From: Microbulbifer sp. VAAF005
GTDB lineage: Bacteria; Pseudomonadota; Gammaproteobacteria; Pseudomonadales; Cellvibrionaceae
Reading direction: 5' to 3'
DNA: 64,000 nt
NCBI RefSeq assembly: GCF_030012985.1
Contig: NZ_CP120233.1
Location: 62,001 to 126,000, forward strand
Below, piece after piece: positions 45,405 through 54,657 of the stretch (positions are counted from its first letter, which is position 1; each line of letters opens with the position of its first letter). Position numbers and translations under genes: made by a program. The notes below the pieces were generated by a model. It made no database searches. It had not been told where the DNA came from and saw only the letters and a program-made list of their open reading frames with translations.

Positions 45405-45590
45405 ATGTCCTTCTCGATAAGGGTTGGCCGACCACTACGAGCACGCTCACGCAGATCTTCAGTACCTTCCTGCTCAAAACGGCTTCTCCACCGATAAACG
45501 GTCTTCGGTGACGTTCTCTGTGCAGTAGCTACATCTGTAGGTCATGCCTTCGTTGAGCTGAAGAATTATCTTCGCTCGCATTACTTGTCC
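45405..45590 (-). pseudogene. Remnant of an IS630-type transposase (N-terminal helix-turn-helix)
   Basis: The minus strand reads 'MRAKIILQLNEGMTYR', then after a 2-base frame slip 'VATAQRTSPKTVYRWRSRF' and 'EQEGTEDLRERARSGRPTLI'. This is the N-terminal helix-turn-helix and linker of IS630-family transposases ('RARIIL...G', 'W..RF...G..GL...RSGRP'). The DDE domain is absent; the frame runs into the IS30-like fragment. This is a decayed, mosaic insertion-sequence scar. Confidence 0.75.
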
Positions 45591-45683
45591 ATTTGGAAGG
45601 GGTGTTGGTCGGCATCACTCGTTCAGAGTCGATACTGCACTATCAGAAACTTGAAACGATTTAGGTGTCGCATGATAGATACA

Positions 45684-46934
45684 TTACACGGACGGCTCGC
45701 CATTAGTTACATTACTTTCCGCATGGGCCACTAGTGTGTCCCAATAGTCATAGGCCTTCCTGAGCGCGCCCTCATAAACAATAAATCCTTTCTGGTTTAG
45801 AAGGTAAAATACTGGTGAATACTCAAGATCTAGGGATTTAGAAATCGAACTTTCTGGATCATGTAGCAGTTCAAAAGGAACGCCATTATTGATGAGTTTT
45901 TCCTCATTTTCGTAGCGCCATTCTTCTCCTTCTTCTTTTTTAGGAGAATCCAAAATAACGTGCATAGGAGCAATTTTATCGGAAATATATTCAAACATAC
46001 TTCCATAACAGCCTAGTGCATCATTGTAAGGTCCATTACCTCGATAGAATGGCATCACGCAAACGGGTAAAAGTTGACTGGCATCTAGTCTCGCCAATGA
46101 CCCAGTAAGAGAGGTGGTACCCCCGCTACCTATATTTTCAAGAATATAGCTGCTCGGAAATTCTTTATTTATCCATTTATACCTCTTGGGAGCTGGATCA
46201 AATCCTTTCAGGTAAGTCTCTTGAGAGATTCTCTCAAACTCACCAGCATTGCTTCTATCTGAGGCTAACAGCCAATGTTCAATGCCTTCCTTATCCCCCA
46301 TAAGTTCACACCACTTAGAGGCATAAAAATAGGCTATGGCATGCTCAAATGTTTCATAGCTTGATAATTGATTGTCGATAAAGTCAGAAATTAGATGGAT
46401 ACCTTCTTCTTCCCTGTTTGTTTCAAAAAGTGATGCACCTTTATAAAGCATCCCAGCATTTTTCCCGAAATTCTTAAATGCTTTTCTAATTATTCGGCTA
46501 ATACTTGTGTCTGAATATGTGGCCTCGCTTGCTTCAAGCAGTCTCTCCCAATCTCTGCGTTTCCATAGCAAGCGAAATCCCTCCCAGCCAGGGAAGCTGC
46601 CAGTCTTTAACTCCTTTAGGATATAATTTGAACTCGGCTCAGTAATAACCCCGAGAGGGACTGGGGATGCTTTGACATTTAATATTGTGTGATCACCGCG
46701 TGAATAAAAGCGGTAATTCACAGTTCCTCTACCGTAGGTTAAGTCAATTTCATCTTGAGCTATCAATGGTTCCCCATTGAAGCTGAGGATAAAGTCACCC
46801 TTCTTTAATCCAATACTATCTGCAGGGGAATTTTTTGCTACATTGACAATAATGCTAGCGTTTGAGTTGTCAATGTCGCCTGTGACTTTTTGGGTTTCTT
46901 TTTTGTATTCCCATTTTGTGGGTGAACTAATCAA
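45684..46934 (-). CDS. PDZ-domain protein with a peroxiredoxin/thioredoxin-like C-terminal domain
   Basis: A 416-residue protein. An N-terminal PDZ domain (about residues 20-95) shows 'IVNVAKNSPADSIGLKKGDF' and 'ILSFNGEPL'. A helical middle follows. The C-terminal part (about residues 285-405) has thioredoxin-like layout: 'LLPVCVMPFYRGNGPYNDAL', 'APMHVILDSP', 'PFELLHDPESSISKSLDLEY', 'SPVFYLLNQKGFIVYEG'. This resembles AhpC/TSA-type peroxiredoxins, but the active-site position has no C-x-x-C and only an offset cysteine ('ALGCYGS'), so normal redox catalysis is doubtful. The start is a TTG at 46934 with AAGGGAG upstream; no signal peptide is visible. It lies downstream of the quinoprotein gene on the same strand. 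Function unknown. Confidence 0.6.
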   Translation of the reverse strand: MISSPTKWEYKKETQKVTGDIDNSNASIIVNVAKNSPADSIGLKKGDFILSFNGEPLIAQDEIDLTYGRGTVNYRFYSRGDHTILNVKASPVPLGVITEPSSNYILKELKTGSFPGWEGFRLLWKRRDWERLLEASEATYSDTSISRIIRKAFKNFGKNAGMLYKGASLFETNREEEGIHLISDFIDNQLSSYETFEHAIAYFYASKWCELMGDKEGIEHWLLASDRSNAGEFERISQETYLKGFDPAPKRYKWINKEFPSSYILENIGSGGTTSLTGSLARLDASQLLPVCVMPFYRGNGPYNDALGCYGSMFEYISDKIAPMHVILDSPKKEEGEEWRYENEEKLINNGVPFELLHDPESSISKSLDLEYSPVFYLLNQKGFIVYEGALRKAYDYWDTLVAHAESNVTNGEPSV

Positions 46935-47195
46935 GGTCTTAAACTCCCTTTTGGTGCAATTTTTTTCAAAAGTGTATATTGTTACTGTTCTGTTAAGTTG
47001 GTATAACTGCCCAAAGGCAAAGGTTCATAGTTGCCTGTTATTGTCAAGTTTAACTGATTTCCTAAGGTGCTTTTTCCGAATGCCAAAGGGTTGCATTTCT
47101 TAGTGTCGCGTATATTTTATGTTGTTCGCAATAAGAAATGCAGACCCTGGGTTTATGGTTATATCTTCGCTTCTCTTAGGTGTTCGCGGAAACAG

Positions 47196-48794
47196 TTATT
47201 CAAAAATAGACTTAATGCTATTGATCAATTGTTGTTTTTGTTCTTTGCTCAATGTAGATGATGGAGGCATTGGGCGAACAGGGTTGAATAGCGCTAGTTC
47301 GATATTCATGACTCCATCTGTAGACTTAAGCCAGCCGCTAGTGTTGTTTAACAGCTTTTCCGGTGATTTAGCTATATCTTCATGGCATGAGGCGCAGTGT
47401 TCAATTAGGGTAGTTTTAAGGTTCGGGTGCTTGTCCAAAATTGTGGCCATAGCTTCAGCTTCAATGTTATCGTCGCCAGTAATAGGCTCTTCACTTATAT
47501 ATGACTCTCCAGCAGCAAGCCTTAAAATAGCTTTATTTTTGTCATCGACGATTAATAATGTTTCATCCATAAGCATAACTAAGCCCACCGGTGCGCCTTC
47601 GGGGCGAAGGTTATCTACCTGATTCCAGTTAGTGATAATTTCGATGTGTTGAGCTTGTTTTGACATTCCCCCCTGGGGGGCAAATGGATGGCGTGTCCAC
47701 TCTGTGCTTGGCGCGATAGGATCACGGTTAAACCATGCTTTGTCGGTTAAAACGGGTAGCCCATTATGATTGATATCATAGGCAACCAACCGATTACCTA
47801 CCACACGGTACCCATGCCAGCTCATTAAAAGTCTATTATTTAGCGCTGGTATTTTACTGGATTGGCTATATAGCATATCTAGTGGGGCGACATGGGGAGG
47901 CAGAAGTGTATAGGGAGGGTGGTAGTTCTTGACATGGCAACCATTTTTGATTTTGCCTTGATCAAACATTTCATTCAGGCAGTAGGGCCAGCCATAAAAT
48001 CCATCTTCCCTGATTATATTGATTTCCTCATAGGGTTCATCAGCATCCTTCACATCACTGCTATTTTCTGCCTGTAGTATTACCCCGGAAGAGTGGGCCA
48101 CCAGGGCCATTGAGTTCCTTAACCCATTTGCAATTTGTCTTCCTGTTGCGGAGTAGCTATCGGTAGAATTTTTATAGCTGTATTGCCAGAGTCCGTTCTC
48201 GTCTAGCTCATTACACTTACCATCCGTTATATGACGCTCACACTGGTCAGTTCTTGAGCCAAAGTTAATTAACAGTGAGTTGTCAGGTAGTTGAACGAAA
48301 TTACTTAAAGGATGCAGCGAATCCTTGTGAGGTAAATTTCCAATTATTACCTCATCAGAAACAATTTGGTCGTCTACTAACTCTAGCCGACGAATCTGAT
48401 TAGTCTCTGCTACTAAAATACGTCCCTTGGGGTCCATCTCAATATCGTGAGGCATATTGAGCCCATGCAACAGAGGGGTAACTGTGATATTTCCTTTTAA
48501 ATGATCATCAGAGGACTCAAGGAGCCAGAGGATTCCCTTACCCTCGGACCATCCGCCCATATCGGTTATAAGGAGACTGCGCTTGCCCAATTGGATCGCT
48601 TTACGGGGCTTCTTAAAACCTGAGAACTGACTGACAATCCCAATACAGGTTCCTTTAATACTACCTACAGCAACTTTAGGGAATCCATCGCAACTGCTAT
48701 TTAAAGGTAAGTAATTACCCGAAAAACAAATGGAAGGGAATAATATGCTTAAAAATGACAGATACTTCAAGAATATACTACGCGTGTTATTCAT
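47196..48794 (-). CDS. Quinoprotein (PQQ) glucose/sorbosone-type dehydrogenase with C-terminal cytochrome c motif
   Basis: A 532-residue exported protein with signal peptide at residues 1-25 (ending 'SICFSG'). The main part is a six-bladed propeller of the soluble glucose/sorbosone dehydrogenase type: 'FSGFKKPRKAIQLGKRSLLI', 'LLHGLNMPHDIEMDPKGRIL', 'GLRNSMALVAHSSGVILQAE' and 'DGFYGWPYCLNE', each in expected order. The C-terminal part has one c-type haem motif, C-A-S-C-H near residue 470, followed by a Met-containing 'RPMPPSS' likely to supply the sixth ligand. Sugar oxidation could therefore pass electrons to the attached cytochrome. The substrate is unknown. The intact IS element lies just upstream. 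Confidence 0.8.
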   Translation of the reverse strand: MNNTRSIFLKYLSFLSILFPSICFSGNYLPLNSSCDGFPKVAVGSIKGTCIGIVSQFSGFKKPRKAIQLGKRSLLITDMGGWSEGKGILWLLESSDDHLKGNITVTPLLHGLNMPHDIEMDPKGRILVAETNQIRRLELVDDQIVSDEVIIGNLPHKDSLHPLSNFVQLPDNSLLINFGSRTDQCERHITDGKCNELDENGLWQYSYKNSTDSYSATGRQIANGLRNSMALVAHSSGVILQAENSSDVKDADEPYEEINIIREDGFYGWPYCLNEMFDQGKIKNGCHVKNYHPPYTLLPPHVAPLDMLYSQSSKIPALNNRLLMSWHGYRVVGNRLVAYDINHNGLPVLTDKAWFNRDPIAPSTEWTRHPFAPQGGMSKQAQHIEIITNWNQVDNLRPEGAPVGLVMLMDETLLIVDDKNKAILRLAAGESYISEEPITGDDNIEAEAMATILDKHPNLKTTLIEHCASCHEDIAKSPEKLLNNTSGWLKSTDGVMNIELALFNPVRPMPPSSTLSKEQKQQLINSIKSIFE

Positions 48795-48918
48795 ATCACA
48801 TAACGCTTAATGCACTTGCTACACAACCAGAGTTAGTTAAGGTTGTGATGTCAGGTGCCTTTACTTACTAATTTTAGGGTGCATGCACTAACCACCCCCT
48901 TTCTTCTGAATGATGTAA

Positions 48919-48926
48919 AGCTATGC
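48919..48926 (+). repeat. Target-site duplication, left copy
   Basis: AGCTATGC immediately before the left end of the IS50-like element, identical to the copy at 50401-50408. IS50-group elements usually make 9-base duplications; the ninth base may have changed (C on the left boundary, T on the right). Confidence 0.85.
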
Positions 48927-50400
48927 CTGTGTTTTATACACATTATTTAAGTCCATTTAGAGTTTCTGCTGCCTCTATATAATGAAGTAGCTTGGTGTAT
49001 CCCTGCCAAACGGTTTTAACTCCTGGCTCGCCATCCCCTTTACGCCCCAAAAAACCTCCTAAACCTGCCAACATACGGGTTATCTCCCTCATGCTTGGGG
49101 GTTCATTTGGTGGAGTAGTTTTATCTCGCATCATCCATATCATACGCCATTCTTTTTCAGAGTAGGCACTTGTACACGGTGCGTCAGGAACTCTTCGTGC
49201 ATGCGTAGTTATCGAATGTAGCCGCCATCCAATAATCATATAGATCGCAATGCAGTTCAACATGCGCTGCTCTGTTCTAAAACGGTTACTTTCTATCTGG
49301 CATCCGCCTTTCACCACCCGAAAATAGGTTTCAATTTCCCACCGGCTTCGATACCACTCAATGATGACCCTTGCCTGCTTAAAGTCTTCAACTGGAAGAT
49401 CAGTTAACAGCATCCACTCAATGCCTTTTTCACCCTCTGGTGGGTTTAATTCTTTAGCCAATACAGCATAGAGAGAAAGTGGTCGTTTAGATTTTCCTTT
49501 CCCAAGTAGCCGTATCTCAGTAGTGGATACACTGACTTTGGCTTTTCTTCCAGATTCACCATTCCGTTTGGGAATATCTACCGTGTATAGACCAACAGAT
49601 TTCTGCTCATTCATATGATCCCAAAGCAAAACCGTTTCTTCTCCATCGAGCTCTAAAGTGCGATTGGCCTTAGCTCGAACGATATAGCTCGCCCGCCGCT
49701 GTTCACTTTGATCTTCAGCCAGTTGAAACCACTCATGAATATCACCCTCTCTATCAGCAATACTCACAATTGTACTTTCAGGGCAGCGCTCCTGTATCTG
49801 ACAAGCCGTTTCGTAATGGTCTAGCCAGCGTCGACTCTCCTTATTCTTTATCGACTTGGTATAACGGGAATTAGAGCTTGATTCCTTGTCTCTCTGCCAC
49901 ATACTACCCTCAACAACACCCAAGTTAACTCTTGATGGCGTTATAGCGATGGAGGTGTGCAAGAGTTGCTGATTGGTCTCTTTCCGCCTAAGTGTTCCCA
50001 TCTCTTTACTTTCTAAGTCAGTGGCAAAATTTAGAAAGGTGGTATCTTGAGGGATAAGAACAACGGGCTGCGCCTTGATTCTCTCAAGAGTTGCCGATTT
50101 ATGGCCGCTCATAATAGAATCAAAATTGACTTTATCATTTTCGATAAAGCGATAAGCCGCAAACGTTTCTGCCCAAGTTTTGTTTGCGCAGGGAATACTA
50201 TTCTTTGGGTCGGAACTTAAATTACTGAGAATATTAGACAGGCGCTTATTCAAGCGTGTATCACCCATAACCTGATTTTTTATTTCGTCCATGACCCAGT
50301 CCTGCATAATTATCCAGCCAAATCTATAGTTCTTACTGGGTTAAACTGTAACTTATTGATTTATAAAGTAAAACTGAAAAAACTTATGTATAAAACTTAG
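48927..50400 (-). mobile_element. Intact IS4-family (IS50-like) insertion sequence with target duplication
   Basis: A 1474-base element. Its ends read CTGTGTTTTATACACATTA (left, from 48927) and CTAAGTTTTATACATAAGT (right end, reverse complement, ending at 50400). These agree at 13 of 19 positions and closely resemble the Tn5/IS50 ends CTGTCTCTTATACACATCT and CTGACTCTTATACACAAGT. An exact direct repeat AGCTATGC flanks it (48919-48926 and 50401-50408). The transposase gene occupies almost all of it and is open from end to end, so the insertion looks recent and possibly still active. It sits upstream of the quinoprotein gene. Confidence 0.92.
48943..50307 (-). CDS. IS4-family (IS50/Tn5-like) transposase
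   Basis: A 454-residue DDE transposase. The catalytic residues are seen as 'LIPQDTTFLNFATD' (first Asp), 'SIADREGDIHEWFQLAE' (second Asp) and 'IIEWYRSRWEIETYFRVVKG' (Y-2-R-3-E-6-K signature with Glu). The N-terminal region 'GDTRLNKRLSNILSNLSSDP' and 'TWAETFAAYRFIENDKV' matches the Tn5-type DNA-binding domain. Length is close to Tn5 transposase (476). No frameshift or stop is seen. It lies 16 bases from the left inverted end and 93 from the right. Confidence 0.95.
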   Translation of the reverse strand: MQDWVMDEIKNQVMGDTRLNKRLSNILSNLSSDPKNSIPCANKTWAETFAAYRFIENDKVNFDSIMSGHKSATLERIKAQPVVLIPQDTTFLNFATDLESKEMGTLRRKETNQQLLHTSIAITPSRVNLGVVEGSMWQRDKESSSNSRYTKSIKNKESRRWLDHYETACQIQERCPESTIVSIADREGDIHEWFQLAEDQSEQRRASYIVRAKANRTLELDGEETVLLWDHMNEQKSVGLYTVDIPKRNGESGRKAKVSVSTTEIRLLGKGKSKRPLSLYAVLAKELNPPEGEKGIEWMLLTDLPVEDFKQARVIIEWYRSRWEIETYFRVVKGGCQIESNRFRTEQRMLNCIAIYMIIGWRLHSITTHARRVPDAPCTSAYSEKEWRMIWMMRDKTTPPNEPPSMREITRMLAGLGGFLGRKGDGEPGVKTVWQGYTKLLHYIEAAETLNGLK

Positions 50401-50408
50401 AGCTATGC
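50401..50408 (+). repeat. Target-site duplication, right copy
   Basis: AGCTATGC immediately after the right end of the IS50-like element, identical to 48919-48926. This marks the insertion point. Confidence 0.85.
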
Positions 50409-51221
50409 TTTCCTGTATCTCACGATTAATCTCCTTATGATTGAGACCTATAGATATTAGAATCTGGCAAGGCAAACACAGTTATTTCAATTCCCAGCCA
50501 GTTCTTCCCATAAGCTGATGCCGACAATAATTGGTACGTAAGTATCAGTTCGGGTTACTCTCCTGAGACCTGTGTAGCCATCTTTTGCCGCTGAAAGCAT
50601 GATCTATAAATTTTAATGGCATGTTCAAAACGGCTGCATTCTATCATCTGTTAATAGATCTCGGAACTGAGAGGCATGCTGATTTTAGAGGCGTCTGGTA
50701 GTTCAATTTGTTACACAGGCTTGGTAAAAAGAATATTCCATTAGGCTTTTGATAATTGTTCGCAATCTCGAGTGGCGATAAAATATTACAATATCATTGG
50801 CAGTATCAAGAGATGCTTGGAGGAAGGCGCAGTGTGGGTTATCCGCTTTATTCCGCTTTATTCTGCTTGGTGAGGGCTGAGATATTTTCTAATGTATGTA
50901 CCAAAAGTATTCATTGTAATGAGAAGAATAATTTCACATTTGGTGTGATGGCTATAGCTGCGGATTCTTTTGCCAAAGTATTTACGTTAGTCGGCTGAGA
51001 ATTTTTTGAGTGTGGGCTGAATTTAAATTTAGCTATTATATTTGGGTTTTTCTTCTAGCTTTTTAGGGGCGTACTCCCGATCGCTAACCCTCATGCCGGG
51101 CTCTGCCTCTTATCTTTTTTGGCCTCGTTACCTTATAGCCATATAGTTTGGACAAGTACGCTGTATCTACTTAAATGACCTCTTGACAGTTGTGTGTGCT
51201 AAGGGGTTCTGATTTTTTCTT
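50409..51221. other. Gene-free stretch of about 0.8 kb right of the insertion sequence
   Basis: No coding frame with recognisable motifs on either strand; the longest frame (50756-50998) has no ribosome site and no family features. A 10-base tandem repeat (TCCGCTTTAT twice, then a partial copy) lies at about 50842-50867. The stretch is A+T-rich and looks like decayed sequence next to the element. Confidence 0.4.
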
Positions 51222-52052
51222 TTACTGATGTGCGCACCAATCACTCCAACTTCCGGGATAGAGTAAGGAGTCGTGGCGACCAGCTAAATATTGTGCATAG
51301 AAATTAACGCAGGCAGTAACCCCGGAGCCGCAGTAGTTGAGAAGTGGTTTACCATCTGCCAAGTTGCCAAACTGTGATTTAAGTTCGGCAATAGATTTCA
51401 CTTTGCCATTGTTTTTGTCAGTAATGTTTTGCCAGGGCTGGTTGATGGCGGTGGGTATATGTCCGGCAATCGGGTCGATAGGCTCTTCAATTCCTTCAAA
51501 GCGCTGACTGTCCCGGGCGTCTACTAACTGCCAGGGTGCTTTATCCAGGTTTTGTTTGATAGTCTCGTAATGAACCAAAAGATTTTCTTTTGGTTGTGCG
51601 CTGAAGTTTCCTTGCTTGGATAGAGTGGGCTCGCTTGTCTCCAAATCCTCCCCTGCATCGAGCCAGGCTTTTAGACCGCCATTCAGAATGCTGATTTTCT
51701 TGTGGCCAAAGAAGAAAAACAGGAACCAGGCACGGGCAGCGAAACCCAGGCGGTTGTCGTCGTAGACGATTACCTGTGTGTCACTATCGACTCCCAGATT
51801 GCGAGCGTAGTCCTGGAACTGTGCAGCGCTCGGCATTGGGTGGCGGCCGCCGTAGCGTTGCACTGGGGCAGAGAGGTCACGGTGCAGGCAGGCGTAATGG
51901 GCGCCGGGAATATGGCCAGCCCGATAGTCCCGCTCACCACTATCGTGATCCGCCAGGCTATAGCGGCAGTCCAATATTACGGGTTCGCCGGTCTTTTTGA
52001 GCTCTACCAAATCCGCAACTTCAATCAGGGTAGGGTTGTTGTTGCTCTCCAT
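51222..52052 (-). CDS. sseA: 3-mercaptopyruvate/thiosulfate sulfurtransferase (two rhodanese domains)
   Basis: A 276-residue cytoplasmic protein with two rhodanese domains. The N-terminal, non-catalytic one has 'PVILDCRYSLADHDSGERDY', 'AGHIPGAHYACLHRDLSAPV' and 'GGRHPMPSAAQFQDYARNLG'. The C-terminal one has 'LVDARDSQRFEG', 'GHIPTAINQPW' and the active-site loop 'NYCGSGVTAC' with the persulfide cysteine. A C-G-S-G-V-T-A loop is typical of mercaptopyruvate sulfurtransferases such as E. coli SseA rather than of thiosulfate rhodaneses. Length agrees with SseA (281). It is followed on the same strand by no other gene; the lipoprotein hydrolase lies upstream, 59 bases away. Confidence 0.9.
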   Translation of the reverse strand: MESNNNPTLIEVADLVELKKTGEPVILDCRYSLADHDSGERDYRAGHIPGAHYACLHRDLSAPVQRYGGRHPMPSAAQFQDYARNLGVDSDTQVIVYDDNRLGFAARAWFLFFFFGHKKISILNGGLKAWLDAGEDLETSEPTLSKQGNFSAQPKENLLVHYETIKQNLDKAPWQLVDARDSQRFEGIEEPIDPIAGHIPTAINQPWQNITDKNNGKVKSIAELKSQFGNLADGKPLLNYCGSGVTACVNFYAQYLAGRHDSLLYPGSWSDWCAHQ

Positions 52053-52111
52053 CGGCCTCTCCTCAATCCTTGATACCGCTTTTGTCGTGTAACTTCAGCT
52101 GTTGTCTTTTG

Positions 52112-53764
52112 TTATTGGCCGCTTTCCGGGGCTGGGACTTCTGCTGCCTGGGGTTCGACGGCCTGTTGTTCGGCTTCTTGCTGGGACTCAGACTCTTCTT
52201 CGGTGGAAATCTGGTCTGCTAGCTCTGCTTTGCGGCAAGTCATGGTGGTTTCGGTTTGATCTTCGGCAGGGTTGTCGAGAAAGCGCGCTACAGCCCGCTC
52301 CGCGCAGTTGCTTGCGGAAATAATATCGTGAGCCAGGTTGGGAAATAGCAGCCATTGGTGATTCGGTAGCTCTTTGCGTGCGATATCGACATCATCTGCA
52401 GCTAGTACCGGATCCAGGCCGCCGTGTAACACTATCACTGGAACTGGGGTGGAGATGGCTTCTGACTCAGTGAGTGGAGCAGAGGGGATTGCCCAGATGC
52501 GACACTGTAGCTGCAACAAATTCAAATCTGATCGCACGGCCCCGCCGAGAATGCCGGTGTCTGCAGCGTTGGCCCTGGCCTGATCAAAATCGACAAAAGG
52601 AGCCTCTTCATAGCAGAAGTGGCTAACGCCGGCTGCATCCCCAAAGTAGGGGTCCAGTACGATCTCCATAAAGTGTGCGATGGCATCCTGGGCCGGCTGT
52701 AGCCCTTCATCGCCCTCATTTTCCAGGCCCTCGATCATCTTGGGCAGTTCACTGTAGAAGTTTTCGTTATACAGCGCCTGGAATAGAACTCTCAGCAAGC
52801 GCTGTCCAGTAAGCACAAAGGGATAGCTTTGCTTTGAGTAGCGGTGCTTGATCGGAATGGTGCGCGGCTCTTCGTCTAAGGTCTGGATCAGGTTTTCCAG
52901 CCTGCGGCGCAAATTGGGATAGCGACTGTTACATTTCTCGTCTTCGATGCAATGCTTCAGGCCGCGCTCGTAGGCTGCCAGGGAGTCCTGTGGGAGCTGC
53001 TGCGTGTAGACAATATTGGGGAAGACCGCACTGTTAAGCACCAGGGTGCGCACTGACTCTGGGAAGTCGCGGGCCACTGTCAGAGCGTAGCGGGAGGAGT
53101 AGGACACCCCATAGAGGTCGAATTTATCGAGCTTGAGGGTTTTTCTCAGCTCTTCTACATCTCTTGCGATCACAGAACTGTTGTACTGGGCCAAGTCGGC
53201 ACCTTTGCTCAGGCGGCTGTAACAGCGCTCCATACTGAAGGAAAAAACACGGGCCTCTTCTTCCGGAGACAGGTTGCGCCGGAAGGCGGTATCGGCATCT
53301 TCGATAAACTCGCTGCAAGTGAGGCGCGGCTGGGCCATACCGGTGCCCCTGGGATCTATAACAAAGAGATCCCGGCCATCTTCTACTGTCATGGCGGCAT
53401 AGTTAAGCCACAACCAATCGCTGGCGTTCTCGGGCTCTAACCCCATGCTGGCTCCGGGGCCTCCGGCGCCTAGGTGGAGTAGGGGGATTTTCTTGGGATC
53501 GGGGTTTGTGGCGCGGAAGCGCACGACCGGAAAGCGGATTTTGCGCTTTTCTGGGTGGGCATAATTCTCCGGCACCTCCATCATGAAACACTGGGTGAAA
53601 GGCCAGGTTTCATCGGTTTTGAACCAGCAGGGCTTTGCTACCAGGCGAGCGTATTGTTTTTGCGGGGATTGACCGGTTTGAGCAGAGTTTGTCGAGCGCT
53701 CACAGGCTCCAATCACCATGGAAAAGAGAATGATGAGGAGAATGCGCAATCGGGCTTTTTGCAC
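52112..53764 (-). CDS. Lipoprotein alpha/beta hydrolase, peptidase S33 (TAP-like) type
   Basis: A 550-residue exported lipoprotein: the leader ends in the lipobox 'VIGAC' at residues 17-21. The alpha/beta-hydrolase part has 'LLHLGAGGPGASMGLEPENA' as oxyanion region, 'FVIDPRGTGMAQPRLTCSEF', the nucleophile elbow 'YGVSYSSRYALTVARDFPES' (G-x-S-x-S), 'VPVIVLHGGLDPVLAADDVD' with the acid, and 'FPNLAHDIISASNCAERAVA' with the histidine. This order is typical of S33/TAP-family proteins (tripeptidyl or prolyl aminopeptidase-like). The C-terminal tail is Glu/Gln-rich and probably disordered. The substrate is unknown. Confidence 0.85.
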   Translation of the reverse strand: MQKARLRILLIILFSMVIGACERSTNSAQTGQSPQKQYARLVAKPCWFKTDETWPFTQCFMMEVPENYAHPEKRKIRFPVVRFRATNPDPKKIPLLHLGAGGPGASMGLEPENASDWLWLNYAAMTVEDGRDLFVIDPRGTGMAQPRLTCSEFIEDADTAFRRNLSPEEEARVFSFSMERCYSRLSKGADLAQYNSSVIARDVEELRKTLKLDKFDLYGVSYSSRYALTVARDFPESVRTLVLNSAVFPNIVYTQQLPQDSLAAYERGLKHCIEDEKCNSRYPNLRRRLENLIQTLDEEPRTIPIKHRYSKQSYPFVLTGQRLLRVLFQALYNENFYSELPKMIEGLENEGDEGLQPAQDAIAHFMEIVLDPYFGDAAGVSHFCYEEAPFVDFDQARANAADTGILGGAVRSDLNLLQLQCRIWAIPSAPLTESEAISTPVPVIVLHGGLDPVLAADDVDIARKELPNHQWLLFPNLAHDIISASNCAERAVARFLDNPAEDQTETTMTCRKAELADQISTEEESESQQEAEQQAVEPQAAEVPAPESGQ

Positions 53765-53824
53765 TTAGATTATTCCTGTGACTGCTACTAAATAGTGGTT
53801 TATGGTTTCAGACCTTTGAGTGGG

Positions 53825-54442
53825 TCAGTGCTTGCCGAAGCGTGCCACTGGCGCGGAGATATTCCAGCGCAATGCCGCGAGGCGAATCGCTAAGGTCACA
53901 AATACAGCAATAGCCACCACTAGCTCATGGGGTAGCCACCCTACATTGTCCAAGGCAACGAGTATGGCCGTACCGGTAAGGGCAGCGGTGGCATAGATCT
54001 CTCGCCGGAGTAAAAGTGGAATGTCACCGGACAGCACATCCCGAATCACCCCGCCAAAAGTACCGGTCATTACGCCGAGCACGATTGCGATGGTCGCGGA
54101 ATAGCCCAGTTCTAGTACTTTCTGGGTTCCGAGCACCACAAAAACGGCGAGTCCAATGGCATCTGCCACCATTAGCAGGCGCATAGGGACCTTTAGATAG
54201 CGTATCAGGTAAAAGCTTACTACACCGGTAATTGAGGCGATCCACAGGTAATAGGTGTGGTCAAGCCAGAATACAGGGACGTTGAGAATAATGTCCCGGG
54301 CGGTGCCGCCGCCAATAGAGGTGACGCAGGCGAGTACCACGGCACCAAATAAATCCATCTGTTTGTGGCCGGCGGCGAGTACGCCGCTGAAGGCAAAGAC
54401 CGCGATACCGATCAATTCAAACCAGTGCAGCAGCTCATCCAT
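53825..54442 (-). CDS. TRIC-type (UPF0126/YicG family) cation-channel protein
   Basis: A 205-residue inner-membrane protein with about seven membrane segments and internal duplication: the first half has 'ACVTSIGGGTARDIIL' and the second 'VMTGTFGGVIRDVLSG', the two G-G-x-x-R-D motifs characteristic of the family. Prokaryotic TRIC channels are trimeric and conduct potassium and other monovalent cations. The start is placed at the ATG ending at 54442 ('MDELLHWFELIG'), where the first membrane segment begins; the frame is open 35 codons further without similarity. It is convergent with nothing and divergent from the EamA exporter. Confidence 0.87.
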   Translation of the reverse strand: MDELLHWFELIGIAVFAFSGVLAAGHKQMDLFGAVVLACVTSIGGGTARDIILNVPVFWLDHTYYLWIASITGVVSFYLIRYLKVPMRLLMVADAIGLAVFVVLGTQKVLELGYSATIAIVLGVMTGTFGGVIRDVLSGDIPLLLRREIYATAALTGTAILVALDNVGWLPHELVVAIAVFVTLAIRLAALRWNISAPVARFGKH

Positions 54443-54657
54443 ATCATCGTTACATCCAGAGATTGGCGGGCAGGGGAGAATAGCACTTCTGTCTACGCAA
54501 AGGGAATTGAGCAGCGATCTACTGGTGAGAAGTGTGAGGCGCCGCAATAGATCGGTACCAGGGAGCTATTGAAACAATGACCAAGGGCCCATTAGGCGCA
54601 GAAGAGTAATGGAGGCTGCTACCCTTTGGTTACGTCCATTGTTCACTGGCTGTAGAG

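Noticed and set aside
50842..50867. Short tandem repeat considered as the beginning of a CRISPR array
   Set aside because: Only two 10-base copies plus a partial one, no spacers and no cas genes.
50756..50998. 80-codon open frame right of the insertion sequence
   Set aside because: No ribosome site, no similarity to any family I know, and it lies in a stretch that looks decayed.
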